NCBI GenBank assembly: GCA_031291755.1
Contig: JARLIK010000026.1
Coordinates: forward strand, 27,789-91,788
Origin: Acidocella sp.
GTDB lineage: Bacteria; Pseudomonadota; Alphaproteobacteria; Acetobacterales; Acetobacteraceae
Length of the DNA stretch: 64,000 bases
Reading direction: 5' to 3'
This document shows positions 46,407 to 56,451 of this stretch, piece after piece. The position numbers were made by a program, and so were the translations under genes. Numbering within the stretch: position 1 is the stretch's first letter; each line of letters starts with the position of its first letter. The notes under the pieces were generated by a model. That model searched no databases, had not been told where the DNA came from, and worked only from the letters and a program-made list of their open reading frames with translations.

Positions 46407-49036
46407 CCGGCGGGCAGTTCGATGGTTATGACGGTGCCGGGCAAGCCGTCCGCCGGCAAGTCCAGCCGTGGGCTGCGAGCGGAAATTTTTCCGCCCATTG
46501 CTTCGGTGAAAGCCTTAGCGATGGCCAGACCTAAGCCAGTTCCAGGCGCAATCCGGTCACCCCGCGTGGCCCGGAAAAAACTATCGAATATATGAGGTAA
46601 GTCGACCGCAGGAATTCCGACACCTTCGTCGGCGATGGCAATGGTTATTTTATCACCTTGGCGTTGTGTTGAAATGGCGATGCGGCTGTCTGGCGGGGCG
46701 TATTTCACGGCGTTATCCAGGCAATTCACAATAATCTGCTCCAGCAAAGCGGAATCGGCAATCACCTGGGTTGCGTCTTTGGCGATATTCACGCCGGTAT
46801 AAATAGCGCCGGACACGCGGGCGATGGCACCTTCAAAAACATCGGCGAGTTGCAGGCGGTCCTTTCGGGCATTGATTTCACCGGTTTCCACTCGCGCCAT
46901 TTCGGTAATGTTGGAGAGGAATTTCGCCATGCGTTCGGTGTTCTGCGCGATGCTGTCTAATAAATCAGCCCGCGTGGCCCCATCCAGCGCATCGCCCGCG
47001 CTGGATAGTGTTTCAGACGCACCACGGATGGCGGTGAGCGGGGTGCGCAAATCATGTGAGAGCGATGAGAGCAATGCCGTGCGCAGTTTCTGGCTGCCCT
47101 CCCGCGCCTCGGTTTGCGCGGCGGCTACGGTTAAGCGAACCCTCTCCAGCGCCATTGCCGCCTGATTCGCCAAGGCGGCCAAGGTTTGCGTCAGCGGTTC
47201 AGGCGGCATGGTGCTGGGCAGGGCGCCGAGGATGCCGATTGAAATATTGTTGGATCGTAACGGGATAAATCGCCATGGCACGGTAGGCAGCGTGGCGGTG
47301 CCAATGCCGGTTTCGATGTTGTTCTTGAATGCCCAGTTGGCGGCGGCAAAGGCGGCAGCGTCTAAGGTAATTCCAGCTGGTGCGGCGACAGGGGTTGTAA
47401 GAGCGCCATTTTCGGCCAGCATCACAATCCCGGCGGTGGTAATGCTGGCGGCCTGGGTTGCGGTTTCAAGCAGTAAGTTGGTTTGCGTCGTGGCAAGCGA
47501 AAAACGTTGGCCAAACCTTGAAATTCTGCGTAACGCCTCAACTCGCGCACTGGCGGTCTGGGCTTCCAGGCGTACCCGGCCGGCCAGCGTGCCGGTAACG
47601 ATGCCGACAATCAGGAATACGATGAGTGCTACAACATCGCGCGGATCAGATACCGAAAATGTATAAATCGGTGGCAGGAAAAAGAAATTCCATAGTAAAA
47701 ACCCGGCTGAGGCGGTGGCAAGCCCGACGTTGCGGCCATAGATACTGGCGGCCCCGGCGATGACTGCGGTAAAAATCAACCCCATCGCTTCTTGCGGAAT
47801 CAAGCTGCGCAGGCTCATGCCCGCCAGCGTTACGGCGCCGAGAATAACCGCCATGATGACGTAGGGGTGCAATTTTATCGGTGGTGCGGCAGGCTTGGGC
47901 CGCATTGGTAGAGCCGCCGGCACCGGAACGAAATGCAGGGTGAAGGCGCTGGCCTGGTTGCTCAGCACCTCGCCCAATCGCCGCCGCCCAATTCGCCGCC
48001 ACCAGGGCCGCGTCGCAGTGCGGCCTACCACAATATGGGTGATGTTATTTTTGGTCGCGTAATCAAGCACGGTGCCCACGATATCCGACATCGTGGTGGT
48101 TTCAACGGTGGCGCCGAGTTGTATGGCGAGGTCCAGCGCGTGCTGAGCATCGCCATGTTCATCAGCACGCTCGGCATGAAACGCCACCAGCGGTGCCCGC
48201 AGCGTGTCAGCCAGCCGGGCCGCGTGCCGCACCACATTGTCAGCCGAGGCATCGGGGCCAATCAGGGCCAGAACCTTCTCGCTGGCAGGCCAGGGGCCTG
48301 GAATAGCCCGCGCACGCATGTAGGAGGTGACATCCTTATCCACCCGCTGGGCTACGCGCCGCAGCGCCATCTCGCGCAGCGCCCCCAAATTACCTTCCCG
48401 GAAGAACCCCTCCAGTGCGCGGTTCGCCACATCGGGCCGGTATATTTTGCCATCCACCAGCCGGGTGCGCAGCTCGGCGGGCGTTAAGTCGATCAGCTCG
48501 ATTTCATCGGCAAGGTCGAGCACGGTATCAGGAATGGTCTCGGCCACCCGCACGCCGGTAATCCGCGCCACCGGGTCGTTCAGGCTCTCCAGATGCTGCA
48601 CATTGAGTGTGGTCCAGACATCGATGCCGGCTTCGAGAATTTCCTGCACATCCTGCCAGCGCTTCTGGTGGCGCAGGCCGGGTGCGTTGGTGTGCGCCAG
48701 TTCGTCGACCAACAGCAAAGCTGGACGGCGTTTCAATGCGCCGTCCAGGTCAAATTCTTCAAGGCTCTGGCCGCGATACGGCACCTTGATGCGCGGCAGG
48801 ATTTCAAGGCCGCCAATTTCCTCGGCGGTATCGCTGCGCCCGTGGGTCTCGATCAGACCCGCAACGACATCAATCCCGGCCTCGCGCTTATGGTTGGCGG
48901 CCACCAGCATTTCCCAGGTCTTACCGACGCCGGGTGCCGCCCCCAAGAATATCTTAAGCCGGCCGCGCTGCTCACGGTGCAAATCCGCGAGCAGCGCATC
49001 GGGGTCCGGCCGGGAGTCATATTTATCAACCGCCAT
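46403..49036 (-). CDS. kdpD: Sensor histidine kinase KdpD
   Basis: An 877-residue membrane kinase responding to low potassium or turgor. The N-terminal KdpD domain shows LKIFLGAAPGVGKTWEML (Walker-like), then VDELAHTNAPGLRHQKRWQD. A USP domain lies at about 250-370, four membrane segments at about 395-495, a GAF-like domain, then the HisKA site SSLSHDLRTPLTAIRGASE and the ATPase boxes NCLDNAVKYAPP, IADEGVGIP and GTGLGLAIAKAF. It follows kdpC after nine bases and overlaps kdpE. KdpD phosphorylates KdpE under potassium limitation. Confidence 0.97.
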   Translation of the reverse strand: MAVDKYDSRPDPDALLADLHREQRGRLKIFLGAAPGVGKTWEMLVAANHKREAGIDVVAGLIETHGRSDTAEEIGGLEILPRIKVPYRGQSLEEFDLDGALKRRPALLLVDELAHTNAPGLRHQKRWQDVQEILEAGIDVWTTLNVQHLESLNDPVARITGVRVAETIPDTVLDLADEIELIDLTPAELRTRLVDGKIYRPDVANRALEGFFREGNLGALREMALRRVAQRVDKDVTSYMRARAIPGPWPASEKVLALIGPDASADNVVRHAARLADTLRAPLVAFHAERADEHGDAQHALDLAIQLGATVETTTMSDIVGTVLDYATKNNITHIVVGRTATRPWWRRIGRRRLGEVLSNQASAFTLHFVPVPAALPMRPKPAAPPIKLHPYVIMAVILGAVTLAGMSLRSLIPQEAMGLIFTAVIAGAASIYGRNVGLATASAGFLLWNFFFLPPIYTFSVSDPRDVVALIVFLIVGIVTGTLAGRVRLEAQTASARVEALRRISRFGQRFSLATTQTNLLLETATQAASITTAGIVMLAENGALTTPVAAPAGITLDAAAFAAANWAFKNNIETGIGTATLPTVPWRFIPLRSNNISIGILGALPSTMPPEPLTQTLAALANQAAMALERVRLTVAAAQTEAREGSQKLRTALLSSLSHDLRTPLTAIRGASETLSSAGDALDGATRADLLDSIAQNTERMAKFLSNITEMARVETGEINARKDRLQLADVFEGAIARVSGAIYTGVNIAKDATQVIADSALLEQIIVNCLDNAVKYAPPDSRIAISTQRQGDKITIAIADEGVGIPAVDLPHIFDSFFRATRGDRIAPGTGLGLAIAKAFTEAMGGKISARSPRLDLPADGLPGTVITIELPAG

Positions 49037-49045
49037 TCCCCAAGG

Positions 49046-49651
49046 TTATGGCGCGCCCATGCGGTCCAGGGCAAGGTTCAGTTGCAGCACGTTCACATGC
49101 TGGGTGCCCACAATGCCCAGAACCGAGCCGTGCGCCATCTGGTTGACCAATGCGGTCACCTTTGCAGCATCCAAATGCCGTACTGCCGCAACCGCAGGGG
49201 CTTGGCGCAGTGCGTTCTCAAGCGAAATGTCCGGGTCGATGCCTGAACCGGAGGTCGTCACGGCATCAGCCGGAACCGGCCCTGGGCCAAACGCCTTCTG
49301 ATACGCCGCCACCCGCTGCTGCACCGATTGCAATAACGATGCACTGGCGGGGCCAAGATTGGAAGCGCCGGATTCACTCGCATCATACGGCGTATTGATG
49401 CTGTTGCCTTTGGCGTCGGTGCCGGTCAGGGCCGATGGCCTCGGCTGAAAATATTTTGCCGAGGTGAAGTTCTGGCCGATCAGCGCGGAGCCGACCACCT
49501 GGCCGTTGACGGTCAGCAGGCTGCCATTGGCCTGGAACGGCAGGGCAAGTTGTATGGCACCGGTGAAGACTTCAGGCAGGATAAACCCGGTGAGGATGGT
49601 GAACAGCACGACCAGCGATAAAGCGGGGCGTATTTCGCGGGTGATAGACAT
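49046..49651 (-). CDS. kdpC: Potassium-transporting ATPase subunit C
   Basis: A 201-residue subunit with one N-terminal membrane anchor (ALSLVVLFTILTGFILPEVFT) and a soluble part with GSALIGQNFTSAKYFQPRPSA, AVTTSGSGIDPDISLENAL and VNVLQLNLALDRM, all typical of KdpC. It stabilises the KdpFABC complex and aids ATP binding. The ATG at 49651 has an AGGA site and leaves 11 bases to the kdpB stop; an upstream TTG at 49666 is less likely. Confidence 0.96.
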   Translation of the reverse strand: MSITREIRPALSLVVLFTILTGFILPEVFTGAIQLALPFQANGSLLTVNGQVVGSALIGQNFTSAKYFQPRPSALTGTDAKGNSINTPYDASESGASNLGPASASLLQSVQQRVAAYQKAFGPGPVPADAVTTSGSGIDPDISLENALRQAPAVAAVRHLDAAKVTALVNQMAHGSVLGIVGTQHVNVLQLNLALDRMGAP

Positions 49652-49662
49652 GGTTGTTCCTA

Positions 49663-51702
49663 TCAAGAGAAAATATGAAAAGCGCCAAGGACCATATCGA
49701 TGGCCTTGATGCCGATGAAGGGTGCCACGATGCCGCCGACGCCATAGATCAGCAGATTACGCCGCAATAAGGCAGCCGCCCCAATCGGGCGGAACTGCAC
49801 GCCACGCAGAGCCAGCGGTACCAGCACCACAATGATCAGCGCATTGAAAATCACCGCCGAGAGGATGGCGCTCTCGGGTGTTTTCAGACGCATGATGTTC
49901 AGAGCCTCCAACTGCGGATAGGTGGCCACGAAAATCGCCGGGAGAATGGCGAAATATTTCGAGATGTCGTTGGCGATCGAGAAGGTGGTGAGAGCGCCAC
50001 GGGTAATCAGAAGCTGCTTGCCGATTTCGACAATCTCGATCAGCTTGGTGGGGTCGCTGTCCAAATCCACCATGTTGCCGGCTTCACGTGCGGCCTGGGT
50101 GCCGGTTTGCATCGCCACACCCACATCGGCCTGCGCCAGGGCAGGGGCGTCGTTGGTGCCATCGCCGCACATCGCTACAAGACGGCCATCAGCTTGCACC
50201 TTGCGGATGTAGTCAAGTTTATCCTGCGGCGTGGCTTCCGCAATGAAGTCATCCACGCCCGCTTCAGCAGCGATGGCAGCGGCAGTTACGCGGTTGTCGC
50301 CGGTCACCATTACAGTGCGAATGCCCATTTGTCGCAAGGCGGCGAAACGGTCACGGATGCCAGGCTTTACAATATCCTTCAACTCGATCACGCCGAGCAA
50401 CCGGCCATTGGCGGTGACCGCCAGCGGTGTGGAGCCTGCCCGGCCAATCCGGTTCACCGCTTCATCAAATGCCGCATCCGCGGTCAGCCCGTAGGTTTTC
50501 AACACTGAATCCACCGCACCTTTGCGATATTGCTGGCCGGCGAAATCCAGCCCTGACATCCGAGTATTTGCGCTGAACGCAATGAACTGCGCGTCCGGCG
50601 GCGTGGCTGGTGATATCTGATAGCGGTCGCGCGCCAGGGCGATAATCGAGCGGCCTTCTGGCGTGTCGTCACCCAGGCTGGCGATGGCGCAGGCTTCGGC
50701 CAGAGCGCGCTCTGGCACGCCGGCGACCGGGTAAAAGCCCGAGGCCATGCGGTTACCAAAGGTGATGGTGCCGGTTTTATCAAGCAGCAGAGCGTCCACG
50801 TCGCCCGCTGCCTCCACCGCGCGGCCCGAGGTGGCAACCACGTTGAAGCGGATCAACCGATCCATGCCCGCAATACCGATGGCGGAAAGCAGGCCGCCGA
50901 TGGTGGTGGGAATTAAACACACCAGTAAAGCCGCCAGCACAGGGATGGAGAAGTTGGTTTGCGAATAGCTGCCGAACCCAACCAGCGTGACCACCGCCAG
51001 CAGGAAGATCAGCGTCAGCCCCGCGAGCAGAATATTCAGTGCGATCTCGTTTGGTGTCTTGCGCCGTTCAGCACCTTCAACCAGTGCGATCATGCGGTCG
51101 AGGAAGGTGGCTCCTGGGTTGGCGGTGATGCGCACCACCAGCCAGTCGGACACCACTTGCGTGCCGCCGGTTACCGCCGAGCGGTCGCCGCCAGCTTCGC
51201 GCACCACTGGTGCTGATTCGCCGGTGATGGCGCTTTCATTCACGCTGGCGATACCTTCGATAATCTCGCCGTCAGAGGGCATGATATCGCCGGATTCCAC
51301 GAGCACCAGATCACCTTTGCGTAAATCCGGCGCTGGTGTGGGCTTGAAGATATTGCGCTCGCGCGGGTCAAGGATCAGCTTCGCCATGGTGTCCGAACGT
51401 GCCCGCTTCATGCTTTCAGCGCGTGCGCGGCCACGGCCTTCCGCCACCGCTTCAGCGAAGGTGGCAAATAAAACAGTGAGCCACAGCCAGAGCGCAATCA
51501 CGATCGGGAAGGCGGTGGGTCTGCCGGTGAACAAATCCTCCACACCCACCGCACTGGTCATCACCGCCACCACTTCGGTGACGAAAATGACCGGATTGCG
51601 GGCCAGCGTGACGGGGTTGAGTTTCGCGAAGGAATCAAGGGCAGCGCGGGAAATGATCCGTTTGTCGAACAGCGAGATCATCTCGGCATTGGCAGTTGTC
51701 AT
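49663..51702 (-). CDS. kdpB: Potassium-transporting P-type ATPase subunit B
   Basis: A 679-residue P-type ATPase, the catalytic subunit that drives K+ uptake. The phosphorylation motif [14 protein letters not shown] lies near residue 305, the TGES actuator motif in [17 protein letters not shown], and the hinge [31 protein letters not shown] and [20 protein letters not shown] follow. The membrane segments and [19 protein letters not shown] region fit KdpB. It lies 12 bases after kdpA. Confidence 0.98.
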   Translation of the reverse strand: MTTANAEMISLFDKRIISRAALDSFAKLNPVTLARNPVIFVTEVVAVMTSAVGVEDLFTGRPTAFPIVIALWLWLTVLFATFAEAVAEGRGRARAESMKRARSDTMAKLILDPRERNIFKPTPAPDLRKGDLVLVESGDIMPSDGEIIEGIASVNESAITGESAPVVREAGGDRSAVTGGTQVVSDWLVVRITANPGATFLDRMIALVEGAERRKTPNEIALNILLAGLTLIFLLAVVTLVGFGSYSQTNFSIPVLAALLVCLIPTTIGGLLSAIGIAGMDRLIRFNVVATSGRAVEAAGDVDALLLDKTGTITFGNRMASGFYPVAGVPERALAEACAIASLGDDTPEGRSIIALARDRYQISPATPPDAQFIAFSANTRMSGLDFAGQQYRKGAVDSVLKTYGLTADAAFDEAVNRIGRAGSTPLAVTANGRLLGVIELKDIVKPGIRDRFAALRQMGIRTVMVTGDNRVTAAAIAAEAGVDDFIAEATPQDKLDYIRKVQADGRLVAMCGDGTNDAPALAQADVGVAMQTGTQAAREAGNMVDLDSDPTKLIEIVEIGKQLLITRGALTTFSIANDISKYFAILPAIFVATYPQLEALNIMRLKTPESAILSAVIFNALIIVVLVPLALRGVQFRPIGAAALLRRNLLIYGVGGIVAPFIGIKAIDMVLGAFHIFS

Positions 51703-51714
51703 GATAACGTATCC

Positions 51715-53412
51715 TTAAAAAGTTTTGCCGGCGGCGAGCAGATACTGGTCAGCCAGCGGCCCCAGCGTGTCGGCAGGCAGATATTGCAGGCCGCCCAGGA
51801 TGATAATCACGCCGATCAGCAGCCCAATGAACAGCGGCCCCGTGGTTGGAAACGTGCCAGCGCTGGTGCTCAGTTTTGGCTTGGCGGCCAGCGAGCCCGC
51901 GATGGCGAGGATGGGAATGAGAAAGGCGAAACGGCCGAACAGCATGGCCGAGCCAAGCCCATAATCCAGCAGCGGCGTGTCGGCGGAAACACCGGCAAAC
52001 GCGCTGCCGTTATTCTCGGTGGCTGACGACCACGCATACAGCATCTCGGTCAAACCATGCGGCCCGGCATTGGCAAGCGAGCCTAAACCTGATTTGGTCA
52101 TCAGCGAGAAGCCAGCACCTACCAGAATGAAGATGGTCAGGATCAGCACACCGAGCATGGCGAGCTTGACCTCCTTGGCCTGCACCTTCTTGCCCAGGTA
52201 TTCTGGCGTTCGTCCCACCATCAGTCCGGCCACAAACACCGAGAGTAACGCGAACACGATGATGGTATAAAAGCCCGAGCCGACACCACCAGGTGTCACT
52301 TCACCAAGCTGCATTAAAAACAGCGGAATGGCGCCGCCGAGTGGCATGTAGCTATCAGTGAAGCTGTCCACAGCGCCTGTTGAGGTGCCGGTGGCAGAGA
52401 CGTTAAACGTCGTGGAAGCGGGGATGCCAAATCGCACATCCTTACCTTCCATATTTCCATCGGTCGCGGAAACACCAGCGGCAATGTGCAGTGGATTGCC
52501 TCCAGCTTCGGCGGCATAGGTACCCACGCAACCCAGCGCCAGAATAATTGCCATCGCAAACATCAAAGCGCGGCCCTGCGCTTTGTCCTTCAGCATAATC
52601 CCGAATGCAATCGGCAACCCGAACCCGATCACCAGATCAAGCCAATTTTCGAGCAAATTAGTCCAGGCATTCGGGTTCTCAAACGGATGCGCCGAATTGG
52701 CGTTAAAGAACCCACCACCATTGGTGCCGAATTCCTTGATCGCCTCCTGGAATGCCACTGGCCCGATGGCAATGGTCTGTGACCCGGCATCAAGCGTATG
52801 GGCGGTTAAAGTTTGCACAAAGGTTTGTGGTGCGCCAGCAACTACAAGCAAAGTCGCGGCAATGATGGTGACCGGAAGCAACAGATATAAAGTGATCCGT
52901 GTCAAATCGACATAGAAATTTCCGAGGGTTTGCATCCCACCTGTTGTAAAAGCCCGCATTACTGCGGCGGCCACTGAAATCCCGGCGGCGGCGGAGATGA
53001 ACATGTGCACTACCAAGCCAAACACTTGCGCGCCATTGGAAATCTGTGATTCCGGTGAGTATGCCTGCCAGTTGGTATTGGTGGTGAAACTGGCGGCGGT
53101 ATTAAACGCGAGGCGCGGCGACATGCCAGTGATATGCAGCGGATTCATCGGCAGATAATATTGCAGCCGCAAAATCGCATACAGCAGTAAAAAGTGGATC
53201 AAGCTGAGCAGCAGCAGTGTAACAGCATAATCGGTCCAGCGCATTTGGCGCTTGGGGTCCACGCCGGCCAGTTTATAAAAGCCGTTTTCTACCGGGCCTA
53301 GGTAAGTCACCCGCCCTTCAAAAATAGCCGCCATATAGCTTCCCATCGGGAAGGCACAGCCCAGCACCAGCGCAAACACCAGCGCGATATAAAGCATCCC
53401 TTGCATTGTCAT
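51715..53412 (-). CDS. kdpA: Potassium-transporting ATPase subunit A
   Basis: A 565-residue membrane channel-like subunit with about ten to twelve hydrophobic segments that binds and moves K+. Filter-like regions include AASFTTNTNWQAYSPES, FGTNGGGFFNANSAHPFENP and GMLYAWSSATENNGSAFAG equivalents. The ATG at 53412 has AAGG eight bases before it; the frame continues upstream to 53454 through kdpF, but a start there is unlikely. It begins 11 bases after the kdpF stop. Confidence 0.97.
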   Translation of the reverse strand: MTMQGMLYIALVFALVLGCAFPMGSYMAAIFEGRVTYLGPVENGFYKLAGVDPKRQMRWTDYAVTLLLLSLIHFLLLYAILRLQYYLPMNPLHITGMSPRLAFNTAASFTTNTNWQAYSPESQISNGAQVFGLVVHMFISAAAGISVAAAVMRAFTTGGMQTLGNFYVDLTRITLYLLLPVTIIAATLLVVAGAPQTFVQTLTAHTLDAGSQTIAIGPVAFQEAIKEFGTNGGGFFNANSAHPFENPNAWTNLLENWLDLVIGFGLPIAFGIMLKDKAQGRALMFAMAIILALGCVGTYAAEAGGNPLHIAAGVSATDGNMEGKDVRFGIPASTTFNVSATGTSTGAVDSFTDSYMPLGGAIPLFLMQLGEVTPGGVGSGFYTIIVFALLSVFVAGLMVGRTPEYLGKKVQAKEVKLAMLGVLILTIFILVGAGFSLMTKSGLGSLANAGPHGLTEMLYAWSSATENNGSAFAGVSADTPLLDYGLGSAMLFGRFAFLIPILAIAGSLAAKPKLSTSAGTFPTTGPLFIGLLIGVIIILGGLQYLPADTLGPLADQYLLAAGKTF

Positions 53413-53423
53413 TGTTTCAGCCT

Positions 53424-53510
53424 TCAGAAATCTTCCGGGCGCAGCATCGCCCACACGAGATAAACCAGCAGCGCAGCCGAGATGGCCCCTGCAAAAATCA
53501 GGTCAAACAT
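53424..53510 (-). CDS. kdpF: Potassium-transporting ATPase subunit F
   Basis: A 28-residue single-span membrane peptide: MFDLIFAGAISAALLVYLVW followed by AMLRPEDF and a stop. The length, the LVYLVWAMLRPE pattern and its place directly before kdpA identify KdpF, which stabilises the KdpFABC complex. Confidence 0.92.
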   Translation of the reverse strand: MFDLIFAGAISAALLVYLVWAMLRPEDF

Positions 53511-53513
53511 GTC

Positions 53514-53597
53514 TCACACCTTCTCGCAGCCGATGACGTAGGCCATCAGCAAAACAAACACGAAAATTCCGTATCCAACGGCAATTATATCGCCCAT
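53514..53597 (-). CDS. 27-residue membrane peptide heading the kdp operon
   Basis: An ATG at 53597 opens MGDIIAVGYGIFVFVLLMAY, continuing VIGCEKV to a TGA three bases before the kdpF start. It has a single hydrophobic span and a short charged tail. Similar tiny ORFs precede kdpF in other Proteobacteria, but I know no assigned function. The position suggests an additional small partner of the Kdp complex or a translated leader. Confidence 0.65.
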   Translation of the reverse strand: MGDIIAVGYGIFVFVLLMAYVIGCEKV

Positions 53598-53692
53598 CGC
53601 GCACCGCCTTTCAGGAGGTCGGTTTGCGCGTAACGGCATAAGGCCGCGAGACGAATTCGCGCTGCAACAAATAAAGAGGATATAAAGATTAT

Positions 53693-53759
53693 TGGTGCGG
53701 GTGGGGGGAGTTGAACCCCCACGGGCCTAGGGCCCAACGGATTTTAAGTCCGGTGCGTC
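53693..53759 (-). pseudogene. 3' fragment of tRNA-Leu (anticodon TAA), probable att site
   Basis: On minus the sequence GACGCACCGGACTTAAAATC...CACCCGCACCA comprises the end of the D-arm, the anticodon arm (TTAAAAT loop, anticodon TAA), variable arm, T-arm (GGTTCAACTCC) and acceptor 3' strand with CCA. The first 20 or so bases of the tRNA, including the acceptor 5' strand, are missing, and the sequence diverges from 53760 on. Such 3' fragments mark one end of elements integrated in a tRNA gene; the chromosome side is to the left and the element to the right. Confidence 0.85.
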
Positions 53760-54411
53760 ATAAAATAAGTTATTGATATAGTTTGTAAAAATTACCTTCA
53801 CGACTTTTTTGTGTAAGATAATGTGTAAGTTTTGACGACTTCTACTCGCTTTCAGCATTATTGCGGCGATTCGGCAAGGGATTGTTTTTACTGCAAATTT
53901 TCGCGAATCTCCGATTTGGAGCCCCGTCAAAGTGTAAATCGCCCTCGCCTTCGAGAATTTGATCGCGTCAGGCTTTCACAGACGAGTCGCGCTGACGGCT
54001 AGGGTGACGATTCCCGGTAATGCCCGTTTGAAATCTGAATATCGCCCCAAGATGCCGGAGGATTGATTTGCCGGTTTTCTAGCTCCCTCGTTCTCAGTCT
54101 GGCTCCTCGGCGGCTCGCGCCCAAGTCCGATGCTCGGCCCCTCCCGAGCAGCGCCCGTCAGCTGCCGTTCGATACGGGCAGCAGAAACGGCCAAGAAAGG
54201 TGGGAACCGGACTTTCACTGCTCGTGCGAGCCAGTTAGGCAACGATGTCGGAAACCGACATTCAGGCGATCTCGATGCCGAGCGTTGCCCTGCTGCGCTG
54301 CAAATCGACTTCGAGCCGAAACTACACTTTGCGCGCCGTACTGCCGCGTGATATATTAATGAGTAAGTGTCGGCTCCAGAAACGGGCAGCACAATCAGGC
54401 GTATTCTCGAC
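53760..54411. other. Left margin of the island, no convincing gene
   Basis: Several open frames on both strands (for example minus 53976-54572 and plus 54063-54359) have no recognisable domains and the Arg/Ser-rich composition of shadow frames. An integrase gene, expected at such a border, is not visible here, so it would be at the other end or lost. A 21-base sequence at 54008-54028 recurs with three mismatches at 59097-59117. Confidence 0.5.
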
Positions 54412-56451
54412 ATGCATATTGAACAGATCAAAATTGAAAACTTTCGGCTCCTACAAAATTGCTGCCTGGACATGCGGGAACATACAACGCTTCTTGTAGG
54501 TAAAAACAACACCGGGAAAACATCCTTTGCTGTTCTGCTGGAAAGGTTTCTGGAAAAACCCGACCATTTCACCTACACTGACTTTCCAATCCCAATAAGG
54601 GAGAAAGTGCTCGGTATTGATGATGAGACGGATATCGAGAAACTCGCAATCAGACTGGTTCTCCGCATAGCTTACGACGAGACTGATAATCTTGCGATAC
54701 TCTCTGAGTTCATGCTGGACCTTGATCCGACGCGGCGACATGCCAACATCCTTTTCGAATGCTGCATAGACAAAAAGAAACTTCTTCGCGTTTTGCCGAA
54801 CGATCCGAAAGAGCGAAAGAAGTTCATTGAGAACAACCTCAGCGGAAAGTTTCTGGACATCAAAGTTTATGCCTTTGATGATTTCGGGCACGCCGAGGAA
54901 ACACCCTACTACCTGGCACACCGCGATCAACTGGAGGAGAAGGAGCGATCCGAGGTACGGGCGCTGTTGAATTTTCAGGTCATTCATGCCCGCAGAAATG
55001 TTGCGAGTTCGGAAGACGCCGGACGCGGAGCGAAGCCTCTGTCGGCAATATCTACTAAATTCTTTCGAAAGCGTGACATTGAGGCTGACGCTGATAATAA
55101 TGATGCCGAGACTGTCGGGACAGACGGTGAAAGCATTGAAAAGCTCAGATCAATGCTTGCCACCATCGATGATCAGCTTGGAGAGCAGTATGCGCATGTT
55201 TTCGAGGGCTTTCTGAAAAGCTCACGCGACTTTCTGGAGCTGGGCGATTTGAAGGTCGTCTCCAACATCCAATCGCAATCTCTCATCGAAACATCATCGC
55301 AGGTTATTTACGGCGAGACCGACAACTTTCTTCCTGAGCACCATAGCGGGCTCGGATACCTGAACATCCTTTATCTTCTGTTGCAGATCGAGTTGTGCCG
55401 CGACGACTTTGCCAGACGAAACGCCCCGCTGAACCTCCTGCTTATCGAAGAACCCGAAGCACACACGCATCCGCAGATGCAGTATGTCTTCGCGGACAAA
55501 ATCCATGGATTGATCTCGAAAATTCCAAACTTGCAAGCTTTGCTGACAACCCATTCGTCCCACATCGTTTCTAAATCAAACTTTGAGGACATCAGGTATC
55601 TTTCGCGGCTGTCCCCGACAGGGCCTGTCACGATCAAAAACTTTCACACCGATCTGAGTGCCAGGTATGAAAAGCTTGGAGTGGACGGAGCGGCGCTTTT
55701 TAAGTTTCTTAAGCACTACCTCACAATCAACTCTGCTGAACTGTTCTTCGCAAGTAAAGCGATCTTCATTGAGGGAACCACGGAACGCATCCTGCTTCCC
55801 CTATTTATTGAGATGCATGACCGGGAAAATGCCAATGAAACGGCGGAGAGCGGGCTGTCTTCGCAGAACATATCCGTTCTTGAAGTCGGCGCCAATGCTC
55901 GTGCGTTTGCTCCGTTCCTTGAATTCATTGGCGTTCGCACATTGGTCATCACCGATATCGACACAACCAAAGCTGATGTAAGTGAGAAGACCGGAAAGAC
56001 CAGCTATATTGCCTGTTCTGTTGCAGAGTCTAGCCACACCTCAAATGAAACCCTCAAGCACTTCCTCAAAGCCCCTGATCCGAAGGACGAACAGAAATTC
56101 TCGGACTGGCATAAGCGTCTGGTTGATGGAGCTGCCTCTTCGGGCGAGGGGCAGATAGTGCTTGCCTACCAGCTTGCGGAGGACGGCTACCACGCAAGAA
56201 GTTTTGAAGACGCTTTCATTTCGATCAACCTGGATAAAGTCAAGGCCCGCAAGGATACGTTAGCGGGTTTGAAGCAGAGGGACACGCTGAATAAATTCAG
56301 CGGCGATGATTTTTATTCTCTTACAAATCAAATACTCGAAAAAAAATCCGATTTTGCCGGATCGGTTTTATACGTGGCGCTTGTAGAAGGCGAAAGCTGG
56401 CGTACACCAAAATATATCATGGATGGTTTGAAATGGATTCACAAAAACTGA
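54412..56451 (+). CDS. OLD-family ATPase/TOPRIM nuclease, Gabija GajA-like
   Basis: A 679-residue protein from ATG 54412 (MHIEQIKIENFRLLQ, the normal start of OLD proteins); a GTG at 54367 would add 15 residues. ABC-type ATPase parts: Walker A LVGKNNTGKTSFAVLLE near residue 30, signature-like HHSGLGYLNILYLLLQ, Walker B LLLIEEPEAHTHPQ near 345, H-loop TTHSSHIVSKS. A C-terminal TOPRIM domain has IFIEGTTERILLP (catalytic Glu, about 450) and VITDIDTTKAD (DxD, about 512). Together with the overlapping helicase gene this matches the Gabija defence system, in which GajA cuts DNA when nucleotides are depleted. The protein is somewhat longer than the well-studied B. cereus GajA. Confidence 0.85.
   Translation: MHIEQIKIENFRLLQNCCLDMREHTTLLVGKNNTGKTSFAVLLERFLEKPDHFTYTDFPIPIREKVLGIDDETDIEKLAIRLVLRIAYDETDNLAILSEFMLDLDPTRRHANILFECCIDKKKLLRVLPNDPKERKKFIENNLSGKFLDIKVYAFDDFGHAEETPYYLAHRDQLEEKERSEVRALLNFQVIHARRNVASSEDAGRGAKPLSAISTKFFRKRDIEADADNNDAETVGTDGESIEKLRSMLATIDDQLGEQYAHVFEGFLKSSRDFLELGDLKVVSNIQSQSLIETSSQVIYGETDNFLPEHHSGLGYLNILYLLLQIELCRDDFARRNAPLNLLLIEEPEAHTHPQMQYVFADKIHGLISKIPNLQALLTTHSSHIVSKSNFEDIRYLSRLSPTGPVTIKNFHTDLSARYEKLGVDGAALFKFLKHYLTINSAELFFASKAIFIEGTTERILLPLFIEMHDRENANETAESGLSSQNISVLEVGANARAFAPFLEFIGVRTLVITDIDTTKADVSEKTGKTSYIACSVAESSHTSNETLKHFLKAPDPKDEQKFSDWHKRLVDGAASSGEGQIVLAYQLAEDGYHARSFEDAFISINLDKVKARKDTLAGLKQRDTLNKFSGDDFYSLTNQILEKKSDFAGSVLYVALVEGESWRTPKYIMDGLKWIHKN

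Noticed and set aside
53976..54572. 198-codon minus-strand frame overlapping the start of the GajA-like gene
   Set aside because: No recognisable domain, Arg/Ser/Pro-rich shadow composition, and it overlaps the well-supported OLD gene.
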